Source of the DNA: Tamarix chinensis | Lineage: Eukaryota > Streptophyta > Magnoliopsida > Caryophyllales > Tamaricaceae | NCBI GenBank assembly: GCA_030549775.1 | Contig: CM060177.1 | Span: 62,622,638-62,686,637, forward strand | Length of the DNA stretch: 64,000 nt | Direction of reading: 5' to 3' | Shown here: piece after piece, positions 20,623-33,296 of the stretch | Numbering within the stretch: position 1 is the stretch's first letter | Layout of the letters: every line of letters begins with the position of its first letter | The notes under the pieces: generated by a model | Told to the model about the DNA's origin: nothing | Databases searched by the model: none | The model's input: only the letters and a program-made list of their open reading frames with translations | Made by a program: the position numbers and the translations under genes

Positions 20623-20999
20623 CCAACAGAGAATAGATGGTGATTATACCCATGACAATGTCTAGCTGGCGGTCAGCTGCCGCTTGACTAATCACATTCA
20701 GGCACTCGCATAACTAGCTTCCTCTGTGAGGGAAGGGTCTGGGACCCTAATGCCTTCCCTTAGCCTCTCGAACTGGAGCACCGGCTGGGGCAGGTGCTCG
20801 CTGGTAGTGCTGTGGAGGTGCGGTTTGGAGGTGTTGCTGGTGTGCCTGCTGTTGAGGGATCAAGGCTCCCCTCTGCTAGTATGGCTGAGTCTGTTACTAC
20901 TTGAAGGCCTCCCTCTAAACGTCCTACTTGGCTGTTCATCGTCAATGGAAGCTGCAATAGAAAAGGGATGTTAGAAGTGAACCCACTGGTTTGATGCAA
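20623..20999 (-). pseudogene. Gag end / protease start of the split Tekay element
   Basis: On the minus strand QAAADRQLDIVMGIITIYSLL runs (in parts) up to the solo LTR border. It joins to LVCVLFDSGATLSF on the other side of the LTR (13655), a typical Tekay linker into protease. Upstream residues in other frames are Pro/Ser/Thr-rich and shifted. No zinc knuckle could be recognised. The right limit near 21000 is approximate. Confidence 0.6.
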
Positions 21000-21350
21000 A
21001 TTATTTTATACTATTTTCCTCTTCTGGAAAATCTCTAATCTACCATTTCGTTCCTTACTAAATTATTTTATAAGGTCTTATGAGAATTATTTTATCTATT
21101 ATTTTTATTATTTTATTTTATTTATTACTATTATTATTTTTTATTTTTTAAAACCCTAGTTATTGTGTTTTTTATTATTTATTTGTGTGTGATTTAGAGT
21201 TTTTGTTTATTTATTTATATTATTTGTGAGCTAATTAAATAGATGTGAGCTCTCTCAATCTTTGTTATAGAACAATACCCTTATTTATTAATACTATAAT
21301 TGACTATAAGATGATTTAAACTGTGTACTGACTTCAACCACATAATTTTT

Positions 21351-21368
21351 TGGCACCATTGTCGGGGA
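21351..21368 (+). promoter_or_regulatory. Primer-binding site, Asp-tRNA type
   Basis: TGGCACCATTGTCGGGGA resembles the TGGCGCCGTTGCCGGGGA site usual in Athila/Tat elements, differing by three transitions. The LTR ends at about 21342 in CCACA. Confidence 0.7.
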
Positions 21369-21642
21369 TTAGTAACTTTACCTTTGTTTTCTTAGTAAAT
21401 TTAGTGTGTTTTCATTTTTGGTGTATTTTGTGTGTAATGTCATCCTTTTATTTAAAGGTAAAAATGCTTGTGGGCACTCTAATCTCTCAATTAATAGGAT
21501 TTTTAGTAGTAATTGTTTTTTTAGTGTGTTCCTTTTTTTTTATTTTAGTTTTTTTTTCCTTAGGAGTTTTGGTGTTTTTTTTTTCACTTTTAACCTTCTA
21601 TTTTGAAGTATTTGTGTCCTTTAGGTTGCTATCTCAGGATAC

Positions 21643-21975
21643 TTGGGTTACAGACAATTTCACATGAACACTCATGCTAGAGTAAATGAGATTGTCATAG
21701 GTACTAGAGTCATTAATACAAGTGTAGTGTTTCATACACAACGAAATCTATATGTTCATTATTCACAAGCTATGAGAAGAGGAGGATGGAGACAACTCAG
21801 TGCTCAAGCTTTCAATGGTTTCCAAGAATATAACCCCTACACAAGTATATATTATTTGGGAATGAGGCATCACTCTAACTTTGGATGGGATATGGATGAT
21901 AATTATCAAGTGCCATATCAAGACCCTTATAAACTTGAATATGAAGCTTTAAAATATTATCAATATCCTCATTAA
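21643..21975 (+). CDS. Short gag-like or unknown ORF of the Athila/Tat-like element
   Basis: 110 codons. I do not recognise a domain. The C-terminal half is rich in Tyr, Asp, Pro and Asn (NFGWDMDDNYQVPYQDP), as in the Gag-flanking part of several non-autonomous Athila/Tat relatives. The same frame continues past the stop as ESSLVSEPSS. After another stop and a shift it continues with KKMDNLFKGLTNGQSQLMLSQIKQNERM (in part) and an acidic stretch EEELVKVEEEYHEN near 22280. The ORF therefore looks like the surviving start of a longer broken gag. Function is not assigned. Confidence 0.4.
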   Translation: MGYRQFHMNTHARVNEIVIGTRVINTSVVFHTQRNLYVHYSQAMRRGGWRQLSAQAFNGFQEYNPYTSIYYLGMRHHSNFGWDMDDNYQVPYQDPYKLEYEALKYYQYPH

Positions 21976-24939
21976 GAATCTTCTCTAGTTTCAGAACCCT
22001 CAAGTTAAAAAAAATGGATAATCTTTTTAAAGGATTGACAAATGGGCAAAGCCAACTTATGCTAAGTCAAATTAAACAAAATGAAAGGATGTGAGTGTTA
22101 GAGGAGCAAATGAGTTTTGTTATCAACATGGTCAATGAATTATAAGCACAAAAAGAACTCTCCAGTACATCAAATTCAAATTCAAGTGGGAGTTATGAGT
22201 ATGATGATGCCATGTCTGTATGTGAGGATGAGCTAGTTAAGGAGGTCTTCATAAAGCATATTGAAAAGTATGATTAGGTGGAAGAAGAGCTTGTAAAAGT
22301 AGAAGAAGAATATCATGAAAATAAGGATCAAGTAAACAAAAAGAAGTATACGGATGGCAAGATTATCACTTTCATCTACCATACACCATCTTTGGACATT
22401 TGTTCCCCAATTTTTACTTGGAGATGAGCATGAAATACGAGGTAAGCCTTTGAACCATTTTGATTTATTTATGCCAACCATACTCCTTGTTTCCCCCTCT
22501 TTTACATGGTTATATGGGTTCATGATTAAAGAGGTTAATTAAATCATCTTTGATACATCTAATGAGAAGCAGAAGGATCCAAAGGAGAGGTTATGTTGGA
22601 AAGTTATGCTAAAAGACTTTGAGATGGGACAATATATTCTTCCTTTGATAAAGAGATCACCATACATTGACATCGGGAAAAACATTCACTCATCACACAC
22701 AAGCCTAAACCTCATGATAGGTACGTTGTGTTTTTGTTGGGTCAAATATTTTATTTAAACTAATTTTTCTAACTTGAGGATATAGATAATCAACATAAAA
22801 AGGGATTTGGTGAAGTAGTTACTAAGTGGATGTACAAACCTTGAATGAGAAAAAAACCGGGATCAAATTAGGTTGAAGACATAAAAAAAGTATTGCTTGG
22901 GAGGCAAGCCAATGAGATAAGGGAGATTTCTACCCTTTATTTATTTACTTATTTATTTATGTTGTCTCTCCATATTTAAAATTACATATTTTTTTAGTTT
23001 TTTACACATTGAGGATAATGTGTGATTTAAGTCTAGGGTTGTGAGTGTTTTTATGTTTCAAAATAATAATAACAATAATAAATTAAAAAATAAATGTAAT
23101 TTTTTTATTGAGTTTTTGTTGTGTTTAGAGTCTTAGGAGCCCTTAACTAGTTAATGATGAGCATATCTTTGAAATCTAAAGAAAAGACGATAAAAATCGA
23201 GATAAAGCGAGTGGAGATTGTTTGTGTTAATTTTGATTTAGGAAAGACATATCTACAAGTTGATATGGAGTAAGAATATGTATGATTTTCTAACCATTGA
23301 TATGGCATGGTGAGATTTATCATATTCCTCGATGAGCTTTTGAACCATAGATACCTTATTTTTTCTGAGTGAATTCATATAAAATTATATACTTGTCTTG
23401 GCTTTAAATTTTCTTTGAAAACCTCATATATGATTAATTGTTTTGATCAAATTACTTGCTATAACTCTTATAATAGACTCTAGAGATTATTAGAACTTGC
23501 TCTTGTGCTAGTCGAAGCTTATAGTCAAAATATGCTTTGATTGAGAAAATGATAAAGGTAACTTAGGATTTTTAACTATATGACCAAATAGCTTGAGTCC
23601 TAATTTGTGTACACATGATATAAACCCCTCATAAGCCCTTTTTAGCCTATATGTTGAACATATATTTTTCTTTATTACCCACATTAAATAACCCTCATAC
23701 CTTATCCTTACCCTTGCTTAGAGCTAGTGGAAGGGGATCAATTTATTATGGGTATAGAGTGGTTGTGTAATAAATATATGTATTTATGTTGAGAAAAGAA
23801 TTGCTTATATTTGGTTATATATATATATATTCATTATATTTTCATCATTTTTCCTTTTTTCAAAAGAAACATTGAAAAAAATTGGACAAAAAAGAGAGAA
23901 AAAAAAAAGAAAACAATGATTAAATGGAAAAAATTTAAAAACTAAAAAAATAAAAAAATTAAAAATATATGAAAAAGAAAGAAAGAAAGAAAGAATAAAA
24001 TGATACTATATAAGGAATAGAGGGAGACATGGAGTTAATTTTGAGAAATTTTTATTAATGTTCTATTTTTATCTTATTGTTCTAGGTTGGTGTTAAGTTT
24101 GAGGTGTGTATTTTTGATTATTATTGATGCGGATTTAATTCTTATATTTCATTTGATTATTAGAGTTCTACTACTTTTCGGTCTTTTTATCACCACAATT
24201 CTACAATACTCCGTACTCTTCTATACCTTAAACTCATTAAAACCAATAAGTAAGTCCTATTGGATTCTTAAGATGAGGAGCCTTTGATTTGATGGAGATC
24301 AGTCACAAGAGTTAAACATATGGTTCGGTTCATTTGGTAGGTATTTGATATCTTTTATGAGGTTTTATCTATTAAAAATATGAGTCTTCTTTATTTATAT
24401 ATGTGAGTCTCTTATTATTTTGTATCATATTATTTCATATACTTGAGTGTTTCTATACATTTATAGCCATAAATTTGAAAGAGAAAAATATAGGGTATCT
24501 GTAGTGATGATGGATCTTGATGTGACTAAGGTGTGGTACATCTTCATCCATATTATTGATTTGTTTATGCCTATTATATTTATGTGTGAACCATATGTTG
24601 AAATTGATCCTCTAAATTTCTCAATATTGAATCTTGGTTGACTGCTAATCTTGATGTTATAAAAGTAAAAGATTTTGAGACAACATAAGTTAAGGATATT
24701 AGGTTAGTTTTTATATTATAATTAAGTTGTATGTGATTTTGTGGGTATATCATCTGCAAAATTCTCATGAGACCTTACTCGTCTTCTAAGGTTGACCTAG
24801 GGGTCTAAAGGGCTTGTTTAACATGCTAATTATAGTTTTGAGATCTTTAAAAGTGGCTAGTTACTTTTAATTTTAATTTTTTCTTTGGTTTGAATCATAA
24901 CTTACACAAGGACAAGTAAGAAGCTAAGTGTGAGGGTAT
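21976..24939 (+). other. Non-coding or decayed interior of the Athila/Tat-like element
   Basis: Beyond the broken gag (to about 22720) the sequence is AT-rich. It contains the conserved GGGAGGCAAGCC block, a purine-rich stretch with AGAAAGAAAGAA (about 23975-24000), and only chance ORFs (for example 24087-24287, 24447-24641). Confidence 0.55.
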
Positions 24940-25831
24940 TGATGAGTTCATATTTTGACGTATTTTATACATTTTTAATTTTAATTTTTGGTCTTTTATT
25001 TGAGTATTATATAAGAATAATTATAATTTTATACTTAAGTGATAATATTCTTATAAATTGTATTATTTGAGCTAAACTTATATAAAATAAATGAATTTAA
25101 AGTATAAGATTATTTATTAATTTTTTTATTTTTATTTTGTAGGTAAAAAGGAAGAAGAGTTTCGTTCTTTGGACCAAATGACCAAAGGCCCAAAAGTGCT
25201 AAGCAAATACTAGACCAAGCACAAAAAGAAAAAAAAGGTTATGAAAGGCCTAGTAGTTAGAGAAGAAAGAAGGGAGTCAGCCAGGGTCTAAAGCAATGAA
25301 CCAAGAGGGGGTGGGGAGAGAGTCAACGAGAGGAGTGAGGGTCAGGCCCAACAAAAAATGAGGGATGCATAAAGGCACCTAATGGGAGTAGTTGAAAAAT
25401 TTACACAAGGATGAATACGCACGAAAAAAGAGAGTAAAGAAAGCAGCAAAGGAGGGCAGTAAAACATCAACAGTTGAGAAAAAAAGAAGTATGTGAAAGA
25501 AAGAAAAAAGATGAACAACTAGTGAGCTAGAATAGTCACAAAAAGTACCACAACTAGTGAAGTAGGAGACCAGACAAAAGTCTGACGTGCCAAGCCAGAG
25601 AGATAACACAAAATCTTAAGCAGATAAAAGAGAGAAAAAGAGATTAAAATTTTATTTAATATGAAATTAATTAATTTTTTATCTAAATAAATTAGTGAAC
25701 TTTAATCCATAATTAATTTATTTTCATTATTTGTGAGCTAGTTAAAAGAGGTGAACCTTCTCAATTTTTTGGTATAGATTTACTATTACTACGATTGATT
25801 ATAAGATGGTTTAAATTACGTGCCAACTACA
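24940..25831 (+). repeat. 3' LTR of the Athila/Tat-like element
   Basis: It starts TGATGAGTTCATATTTTGACG just after a GTGTGAGGGTAT tract and ends GCCAACTACA, about 892 bp. The last 125 bp match 21217-21342. Confidence 0.65.
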
Positions 25832-27089
25832 CTACCTAATACATCATTAGTGCCTATAGTAGGTAAGGTACATGGATCTACTAGGATCCCACCTTAAGGA
25901 AAGGCACCAATAAATGCTCGAAGACTGACTAACCTCTGGTAGCTAATCAAAGATCGCTTAATCTAGACTCATGAACAACTCAATTTTCTTCCACATTATG
26001 TTATTAGTGTGTTATTTTTCAAGGTTATGTTAGTATACAAGGCTCATGCAACATTCAAGTAACACATCTACATACTCATTCCATCTTAACCATTATTATC
26101 TTCCAATTGGGAAACTGGATTCCCATTAGTTCTTGGCTAAGTTTAAATAAACCCATTAAGGTTATCAATTTGTGTCAAAATTTAGATTATCTTATTCAAT
26201 AGTAGTATCATAGCATACTCATTTAAATTTACTCATTAAAGTATTCTAAAGGCACTGAATAGAATATCATAATTTATGATTCATTTAATCCATCCAATAG
26301 GTTAGTTAATTCATGTTAAGATGTGTATTCTCATAATTAAAAGATCATATTATAGCATTGAGCAAAGTTTCAATGCACAACATGTCTAAAGAGATTAAAA
26401 TAACACACTCTAGTCTAACCGATTGATCGGTTTAGCTCAGCCAAACCTAGAGTTCCCTAGAATCAATTGATTGTTTTGGTCAGACCAGTCAACGGTTCTA
26501 AGACCAGTTGATGAATTTTGACAAACCGGTTGATGAGTTAAAGTAGAGGGAAACTAAAGGCACCATAGACCATCTGGTTGATCACTTTTAGGAATGTAAA
26601 TGGGGTGGGTTTTACCCGATACTCGACAGATAAAATTCGATGGATATATAAACCGATATGGATAAACATATACAGGTATGGAGAAAAAAAGTCCATGAAG
26701 TTCGGGTACGGATACAGGTAACAGGTCTCCATATCTGTACCCGTACCCACATCCATATTCGTCTTAGTACCCGTCTGATAAAATCTGATATAAAATTACC
26801 TTTTTACCATTCATATACATAACATAACTAATATATTCATTAAGGTTATAATATTAATTAAGTTAAAATCCTAATACTCTATTAAATTTGAATTAGATAA
26901 TTAGATTTGTATAATTAAAACTTTCTATCTAATAACTTATCTATAATTAAAGTAACTAATCCATTGGGAATATATTATCCAGTCGACCACCATTCCAGTA
27001 TTACTATATTAGCCCATTAGGGGTTCATTTGGAAAGCTAAGGCTTTAGCTATCCCCTATTTGGTTATTCCCTTGTACCAATACCATTTC

Positions 27090-27375
27090 ATTCGGCCCTT
27101 CCTTACCCTCGACCAACCTTATTTGACTTGTACAACCACCACACCAGTCGTAGTAGGCAGACGCAGCCTCGCGGAGTCGCAGCCTCGATTCCTCGACCTC
27201 CACCGGCTCGACGACGGCTGCCTTCCTCAACTACCTCTGCCAGTCGACTTCATCTTCCTCCCAGATCGGCCTGCCACCTCCCAACGTCGTCTGCTCCATC
27301 AGTTAGTTGCAGCTCGAAAAGATGAAGCCTTGAACTCAATCAATCGTAGCCTCTGACCCTTCCAACGTCGAGTCT
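27090..27375 (+). other. CpG-richer block inside the hAT element (untranslated exon or captured fragment)
   Basis: This ~280-bp stretch contrasts with its AT-rich surroundings and is open in two frames on the plus strand (27060-27356 and 27128-27325) and one on the minus. I recognise no domain. A 5' noncoding exon of the transposase gene or a captured piece of a host gene are both possible. A splice acceptor-like TTGTGCAG lies downstream at 28684-28691, just before the transposase start. Confidence 0.4.
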
Positions 27376-28715
27376 TTGAGATTTGCAGCCCTTCATATAT
27401 TAGTCCTCTCCTCACCCTTCTCTGTTTCTCTATTTTGTGTAACTTATTTCTAGATCTATTACAGTTGTGACAGAACAGACATTTGCAGCGGTGTAGCTAA
27501 ATTGTCGAAATTGGTTGGGTTTGCTATCATGCCGAGTGTTGATTGCCTATTTCTGCCCTGCATTTGGTAAGTCCGTAAGTGGTATGCCCTATACCAGTAT
27601 ACACTATTGGTAATGGTGGTGTTGCTGTCTTGCCGAGGTTTATATGCAGGCTACATGCATCTATATATAAGTTATACATGTTAATGTGTTACACCCATTC
27701 AAAAATATATATATAAAGAAGCATTAATGCGTACGCATGCATCTATAAAGAAGCCATTACGCCAATCAAAAATATAATTAAAATACATATTAATTAGTAG
27801 TAATATAAGAAAAATGCACATATCCTTAACTAAAATGCACAATATTTAGTGATATGATATACACATATTAGTGTTATGATACATATTTTCATACCTAGAA
27901 TACACGTGTTAACTTATGTAGATGTGCATGTGGTTGGAAATAAAATGATAAGAAAGTGAAAATTAATCGTGGGATCTCTTATATGGACTTAACCTTAAAA
28001 TAACCTTAAAATAAATCAATATTAAATGAGATAAATGTTTGACTTAACCTTACTTAAACTAAATCCTAAGAAAGTTATCAAACGAAATTGTCATAAAAAT
28101 TAATACCCGCTAATTCCTCCTGACCTCCGTCCAAAAAGTGATTCCTTCCTTATATTTAGGGTAAATATTTCGAAATATAACAAATGGAAAGCAGTGAGAA
28201 AAGGGACCATACAAAGTTCTTATAAAAAAAAATGTAAAAATAGGCATCATACCTTCTAAAAAGGCAAGATGTCATCTTTGCCCATAACTCAGAGCAATAC
28301 AATTCAAGTCAAATTTATGAATCCTAAATCAAGAATGACTGAAAGATCATAAGGAATTAGCGCAAATGTTATAATGCTGACATTATTTCCAAATCAAAAC
28401 TCACAAACTGGTAATTGTTTCCTAATAATTGAAATTAGTATTTTGGGCATCCAAGGCCTAGGTTCAGGTTTGAATATTCTTTTTTTGGTATTGTATTAGT
28501 TTATGAGTTTTATTGTAATTGTTGACTATCTATATAATATGTTTGGGTAAATTAGGTGATTAGGTTCTTTATTATAATACCTTTTACAAGTTTTTGCGAT
28601 TTGAGATCTAGGTAATTAGGTTCTTTATCATAATAGCTTTTACAATAACTAAATAAGAGTAAGTAAATATTATGTTCTCTTGTTGTGCAGCATTTAGGAT
28701 TATTAACTAGTTTTA

Positions 28716-30751
28716 TGGCATCAAGTAGCCAACCTAATACCAATTCACAAAGTCTACCACCATATTCTTCCGGCGCAGCTAGTAATCATAAACCTAGTGA
28801 ACCATCAACCAATGAGGAGGTAGAAGAAGTGAATCCATTTTCTTTAGTGAAAAAAGGAAGATAAATTTAGTTGTTTAGGATCAGTTTAATGCGGCAGAAA
28901 TTTATAGTTTGAAAAAAGCAATTTGTAAAGGTTGTAATAAGAGTTTGAGTGGTGATTTGAAAAATGGTACTTCTCATTTGCATGATTACATGAGGAAATG
29001 TGTAATTTAAAGGTCTATACAAAGGGTGGAACAAACTAATTTGAGTTTTGATCAGAAGGGGGAAGGAAAAGGAAAGCTTATGGTTGTGGAATTTAATCAA
29101 GAAGTTGCAAGGCATGAGCTATGTAATATGGTAGTTATGCATGAGTATCCACTTTGTATAGTGGAACATGAAGGCTTTAGAAGATTTTTAATAGCTCTTC
29201 AACCATCATTTAAAATGATTTCAAGGAACACTCTACGAAGCGATATTTTCAAGCTGTTTGAATACTAAAACAACAAAACAATATCATTGTTGAGTAGTAA
29301 CAAAAGTCGAGTTTCAATTACAATAGATATGTGAACATCTCATTATCAAAAAACGGGTTTCATGGCTATCATGGCTCATTGGATTGATAATCATTAGACC
29401 TTGCAAAGTCGAATAATAAGGTATAATAAATTCATATTTATCTAGAGTTCTAAAATATTAATATTATGTAAATATATATTGTTCTTTGGTTTATTTATTT
29501 GTATCATTGTATTTTGTTGAAGGTTTGTCTATGTTCCAAGTCCACATACATCTGAGGTTTGTGTGATGATTTGGTTAATTGTTTGATGGAATGGAATATT
29601 GATTCAAAACCAATGATGCTTTGATCAGAGATTTGAAAAATAGATTTGAGTCGAAGTATTTTTTTATTGCATGGGAGATATTTCCATATGCGTTGTGCTG
29701 CTCATGTGCTTAATATTATTGTTAGAAAGCCACACCAAAAAGGCTGGAAAAGTTTATGGAGGTTTGTCGTCAAAAAGAAATTCCGTATAGTAGAGCCTTA
29801 ATATATGATTGTAGTATAAGATGGAAATGTACATTTTTGATGCTTGATGTTGCTCTAATGTATGAAGATGTGTTTGCTCGCTTGGCATGGTTGGAATATA
29901 ATTTTAATTGTTGTCCTACAAGTGACGAATGGAATTTGGCTCGATCTATTTGTGAGAGATTGTCATTATTTTATGATATCACTTTGATGTTTTCTGGGAG
30001 TAGATATCCTACTACCAATTTATACTTTCCTAAGGTTTGTGAATTTATAATGTCCTTTATTGAATGGTCTATTAGTGGTATGGTAACAAAAATGATAGAA
30101 AAGTTTGAAAAATATTGGAGTGTGATTCATGAAATGATGGCGATGGCAACTATTTTGGATCCAAGGTACAAATTGAAGTTGGTAGAGTGTTATAATTCTA
30201 TCATTTACGGGAGCACCAATGGTAAAGAGGTAGATAATGTTTGTAAAATATGCTATGAATTGTTTCATGAGCTTGAAGAGAAGTATAAGCGTAGGGAGAG
30301 AAGTTTGTTAATATCATGTGATTCTAGTGTTAGTAGTCAAAGTTGTAGTTCAAGTGTTAGTAGTGTGACTTTGGGTTCTAGAGTCTCCCTTAAGCTTCCT
30401 TATAATCAGTGTGTTGTGAACGAAGACATGACTAGTGCACCATAGAAGACCGAGTTAGATTGTTATTTGGAGGAGCTTGTGATGCTACAGATGGATGAGT
30501 TTGATGTGTTATCATGGTGGAAGACAAATACCTAGTATTCGATTTTGCAACGAATGTCCAGAGACATACTTGCCATCCCTATTTTTATAGTTGCTTTTGA
30601 GTCAGCTTTTAGCATAAATGGGAGATTTGTAAGTCTTCATTGCAACCGATTACACCCAAAGACTTTAGAAGCATTAATGTGTTGTAGAGATTGGCTTTGG
30701 GATACTATAAGGAATGAAGGTAATATTTACTTCTATACATATGATGTTTAA
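28716..30751 (+). pseudogene. hAT transposase, RICESLEEPER/Ac-like, inactivated
   Basis: It would cut and join the element ends. Exon 1 (28716-29420) starts MASSSQPNTNSQS. It contains a BED zinc finger (CKGCNKSLSGDLKNGTSHLH...RKC, about 28915-29005) and the first catalytic-region Asp in SRVSITIDM (about 29300-29330). A GT-AG intron (29421-29522) falls inside the IIR|FVYVPSP motif. Exon 2 has FHMRCAAHVLNIIV (about 29680-29725), a 229-codon stretch with DCSIRW and ATILDPRYKLK, and the C-terminal dimerization domain (FESAFSINGR..HPKTLEALMCCRDWLW, 30590-30705). Stops replace Trp and Gln codons (for example after VV near 28880, DM near 29330, TNT near 30535), and shifts lie near 28860 and 29740. 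It cannot make a full protein. Confidence 0.88.
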
Positions 30752-33158
30752 ATAATTATAATATATCTATTGTTATATTTGTTTAATTCTAATGTTCTAA
30801 TTTTTTTTTTGTTAGATAATGATTGTACTGTGAACTCAACTTATCGTATGTTTACCTTGCAAAATGAATAATCCGACTAAGATGTTAGTGAGCATGAGGT
30901 AAAACTTGTTATAAATATTATTAGTGATTAAAATATTTGATTATACTTAATTTTTTAAACTATTTATGTTTTCTTTTTATTTTTTAGATGAATGCATAAT
31001 CCATAATATATGGAGGTTAAAGATGGAAAGATAAATTGGTGATATAGAACTTTTGGAGCTCAACACAAAAAACTTCTTCTTGATGCTACTTTTAGTTAAT
31101 CAACGTTATATTATTTTGTTTTAATAGTTATTGATTTCAGTTTTATTTGTGGGAGTATTATATTTGTATAAAAAAATATTATTGGCTATGGTGTTTTTGA
31201 ACCAGACTTGTATTATTGTTGATTCTTTTATTATTTAATAGTTTTGTGAATCATGAACGGTAATATTGATAATATGGATTTGTCGGAGCAGGTTGAAAAT
31301 TTGAACATGTTGGAACAGTTTCAAAATTTGATCTTTAAATAACAGGTTGTTTGATTGAAATTGTAGATTTTGAATATGATAGGTTAAGTAAAAAACTAAA
31401 TGGGGTACAGATTTATCTGTCGGATAATATCCATTAGATAATTTAAATGGGTAACGGATTATTCGTTGGGTAATAGATATCCGACGGATACGGATATAGA
31501 TATATTAATGGATATCCATTCGGGTACAGATACAGATTTGGGTGTAACATACTAATCAGGTATCGGGTACAGGTATGGGGGTACCTGCCCTGTTTACATC
31601 CCTAATAACTTTGGGCCATCCAAGCGTTTATCATTAGGACCAATCGATTAGTTTAACTTAACCAGTTGATCATTTTTCTCCCAAACAACAAATATCAAAC
31701 ATTTTATGTTTAATTCATACTCTAAAATATTGCCACATCCCAACCATAACATTTCATAGCCAATTACTAATATTTAACAAGCTGTTAAATTGAACCATGC
31801 TTCATTTTCAAGCACATCGACCCTACTTTCTCTATAATCATTCTTTTTTCTCAGAATTTTTAATTAAGTCAACATGCATCACAAATTAAAACTCTCATGC
31901 AAGAGTGTAAAATTAAAATTTTTCAGGGTGCATCAAATCACATGCTTACTCAAGCCACATTTTAAAGGTAAGAATGACTTAATCGATGCTTTAAATAGTT
32001 TTGTACTAAAGAGGAAAAACTCAAGTCGGAAGATTTCAACTTCTAATAAGTTTTAAAAAAGTTAAAACTCAGAGGTAATTGAATAAATTTCAAAAATCAA
32101 TAACTCAAAATAGGAAAGAAAACATACATACCACTTACCATTTCCAAGAGAAAAAGGATAATGATTCACCTAAAAATTACTCAAATTACTTTTAAATCTA
32201 AATCTTTATTTTTCTTTGCTTAAGGAGAAAATAAAAGGGAGCTAGAGAAAGGTTTAAATGAGTGAAAAGAATTTGAATGTAATCTTTAAGTGGAGGGAAA
32301 TTAACACAACTGCTCAAGGAATTAGATATTCAGAGGCTAAAAGAAAGGTGAGATGAAGGTGTGGCTAGGGTTATTTATAGCCAATAAATTGGTTAAGGAA
32401 TGATTGTGGTTACACAACAGATCAAAAATCCTTATTTTACCATTCAAATTTGAGATGAATGAGCAGATTTATCAAGAATAAGCTAACTTCCATTTTAGAG
32501 CTAAAATGATAACTTTCTTGAGAATGCAGGTTGAGCTTATCTAGAAAATATTAATTAAAATAAGAGAAATGGAAGATTGGTGGGGTAAGAGAATGTCCCA
32601 ACGATGAAGGATAGTATTGAATCAAAGTATACTTCCAAATGTGCATATAGGAGAGAAGAAAAAGAAGAAGATAAGGGCAAGGTCATCATCTCCCTCAAAA
32701 ATTTATACAGGGGCAACTAAAGCTAAATAAATGATCAAAAAGGTTAAGGATCACTCCAGAACAACTTGGGGTTGGATTATTAAAGTTCCATTTTGATACA
32801 AGAATTTTTTTTTGTAAAAAAAGCAAGCGTTAAAAAGTGTTCAGCTTGATAAACTAATCGATCGACATAGCTAGACTTGCCGATTATTCTACCGGCTAGT
32901 CGATCGGTTTCCCCTAACCAATTGATCAGTTTAGTTGAATAAAACCCTTTTGGTGATATGACATACGAGTCTATCGGTTCATAGAATTAGTTGATCAATT
33001 AATCTAATAACTTATTTTATTCAAATTTTCAAACTTTTCTTAAATTTATTTTTACCTCAAACCCAATGTATAGTTCCAAACTGACATAAAAAATTATTAA
33101 ATTTTATTAAGCACAATATTTTTATTTTATAATTCTTATAAAAATATGGAGTATTATA

Positions 33159-33296
33159 TATAACATGACATAAAAGGACCAATGAATTGAGGAATAGAAA
33201 TGTACTGGAATTTATAAAAGGAAAAAAAAAGGCTAACAAAAAAAGGAGTAAAAAAAGAAAGATAAAAATTTAGGAAGAAAATAAAAAGAGAAAAGT
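33159..33296. other. Spacer between R1 copy 1 and the plus-strand gypsy element
   Basis: A/G-rich DNA. It continues on the far side of the gypsy element at 41913 with more A/G-rich sequence, as expected for one interrupted locus. Confidence 0.5.

Larger units (their letters stand above)
21000..25831 (+). mobile_element. Degenerate Athila/Tat-like LTR element, probably non-autonomous
   Basis: Supporting features in order: an LTR-like end at 21217-21342, an Asp-tRNA type primer site at 21351, a short gag-like ORF, the blocks TTGCTTGGGAGGCAAGCC (about 22895) and CATTGAGGATAATGTGTGATTTAAG (in part; about 23005), a purine-rich GTGTGAGGGTAT tract and a 3' LTR (24940-25831). The GGGAGGCAA and TTGAGGA-AATG blocks are typical of Athila/Tat-related elements. 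No protease, RT or integrase is readable. The two LTR ends match over the last ~125 bp only, so the 5' LTR is truncated or recombined. Confidence 0.6.
26589..31604 (+). mobile_element. hAT transposon with a decayed transposase gene
   Basis: Inverted ends are TAGGAATGTAAATGGGG (left) and CCCTGTTTACATCCCTA (right), flanked by ATCACTTT (26581-26588) and ATAACTTT (31605-31612), an 8-bp duplication with one mismatch. Subterminal regions carry CGGGTACGGATA/GGATATCC-type words on both sides (26600-26790, 31400-31580). The element is 5016 bp, a normal length for an autonomous hAT. It contains a transposase gene with BED finger, RNase-H-like core and dimerization domain, now full of stops. Confidence 0.9.
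25832..33158 (-). repeat. R1 repeat copy 1 (probable minus-strand solo LTR), interrupted by a hAT element
   Basis: 25840-26588 plus 31613-33158 are collinear with 54614-56259 plus 61118-61321. Examples are GGATCTACTAGGATC, GGTAGCTAAT..AAGATC, and AACATGCATCA followed by TTAAA. Both copies carry degenerate (G/C)ATTGATCGGTTT-type motifs (26403-26545, 31640-31670, 32860-33000). The left end is missing and is replaced by the Athila/Tat-like LTR. No real gene is present in the R1 parts. Confidence 0.65.

Noticed and set aside
21350..21667. Phe/Val/Leu-rich 105-codon ORF as a membrane protein
   Set aside because: It begins inside the primer-binding site and reads a T-rich leader; hydrophobicity comes from poly-T.
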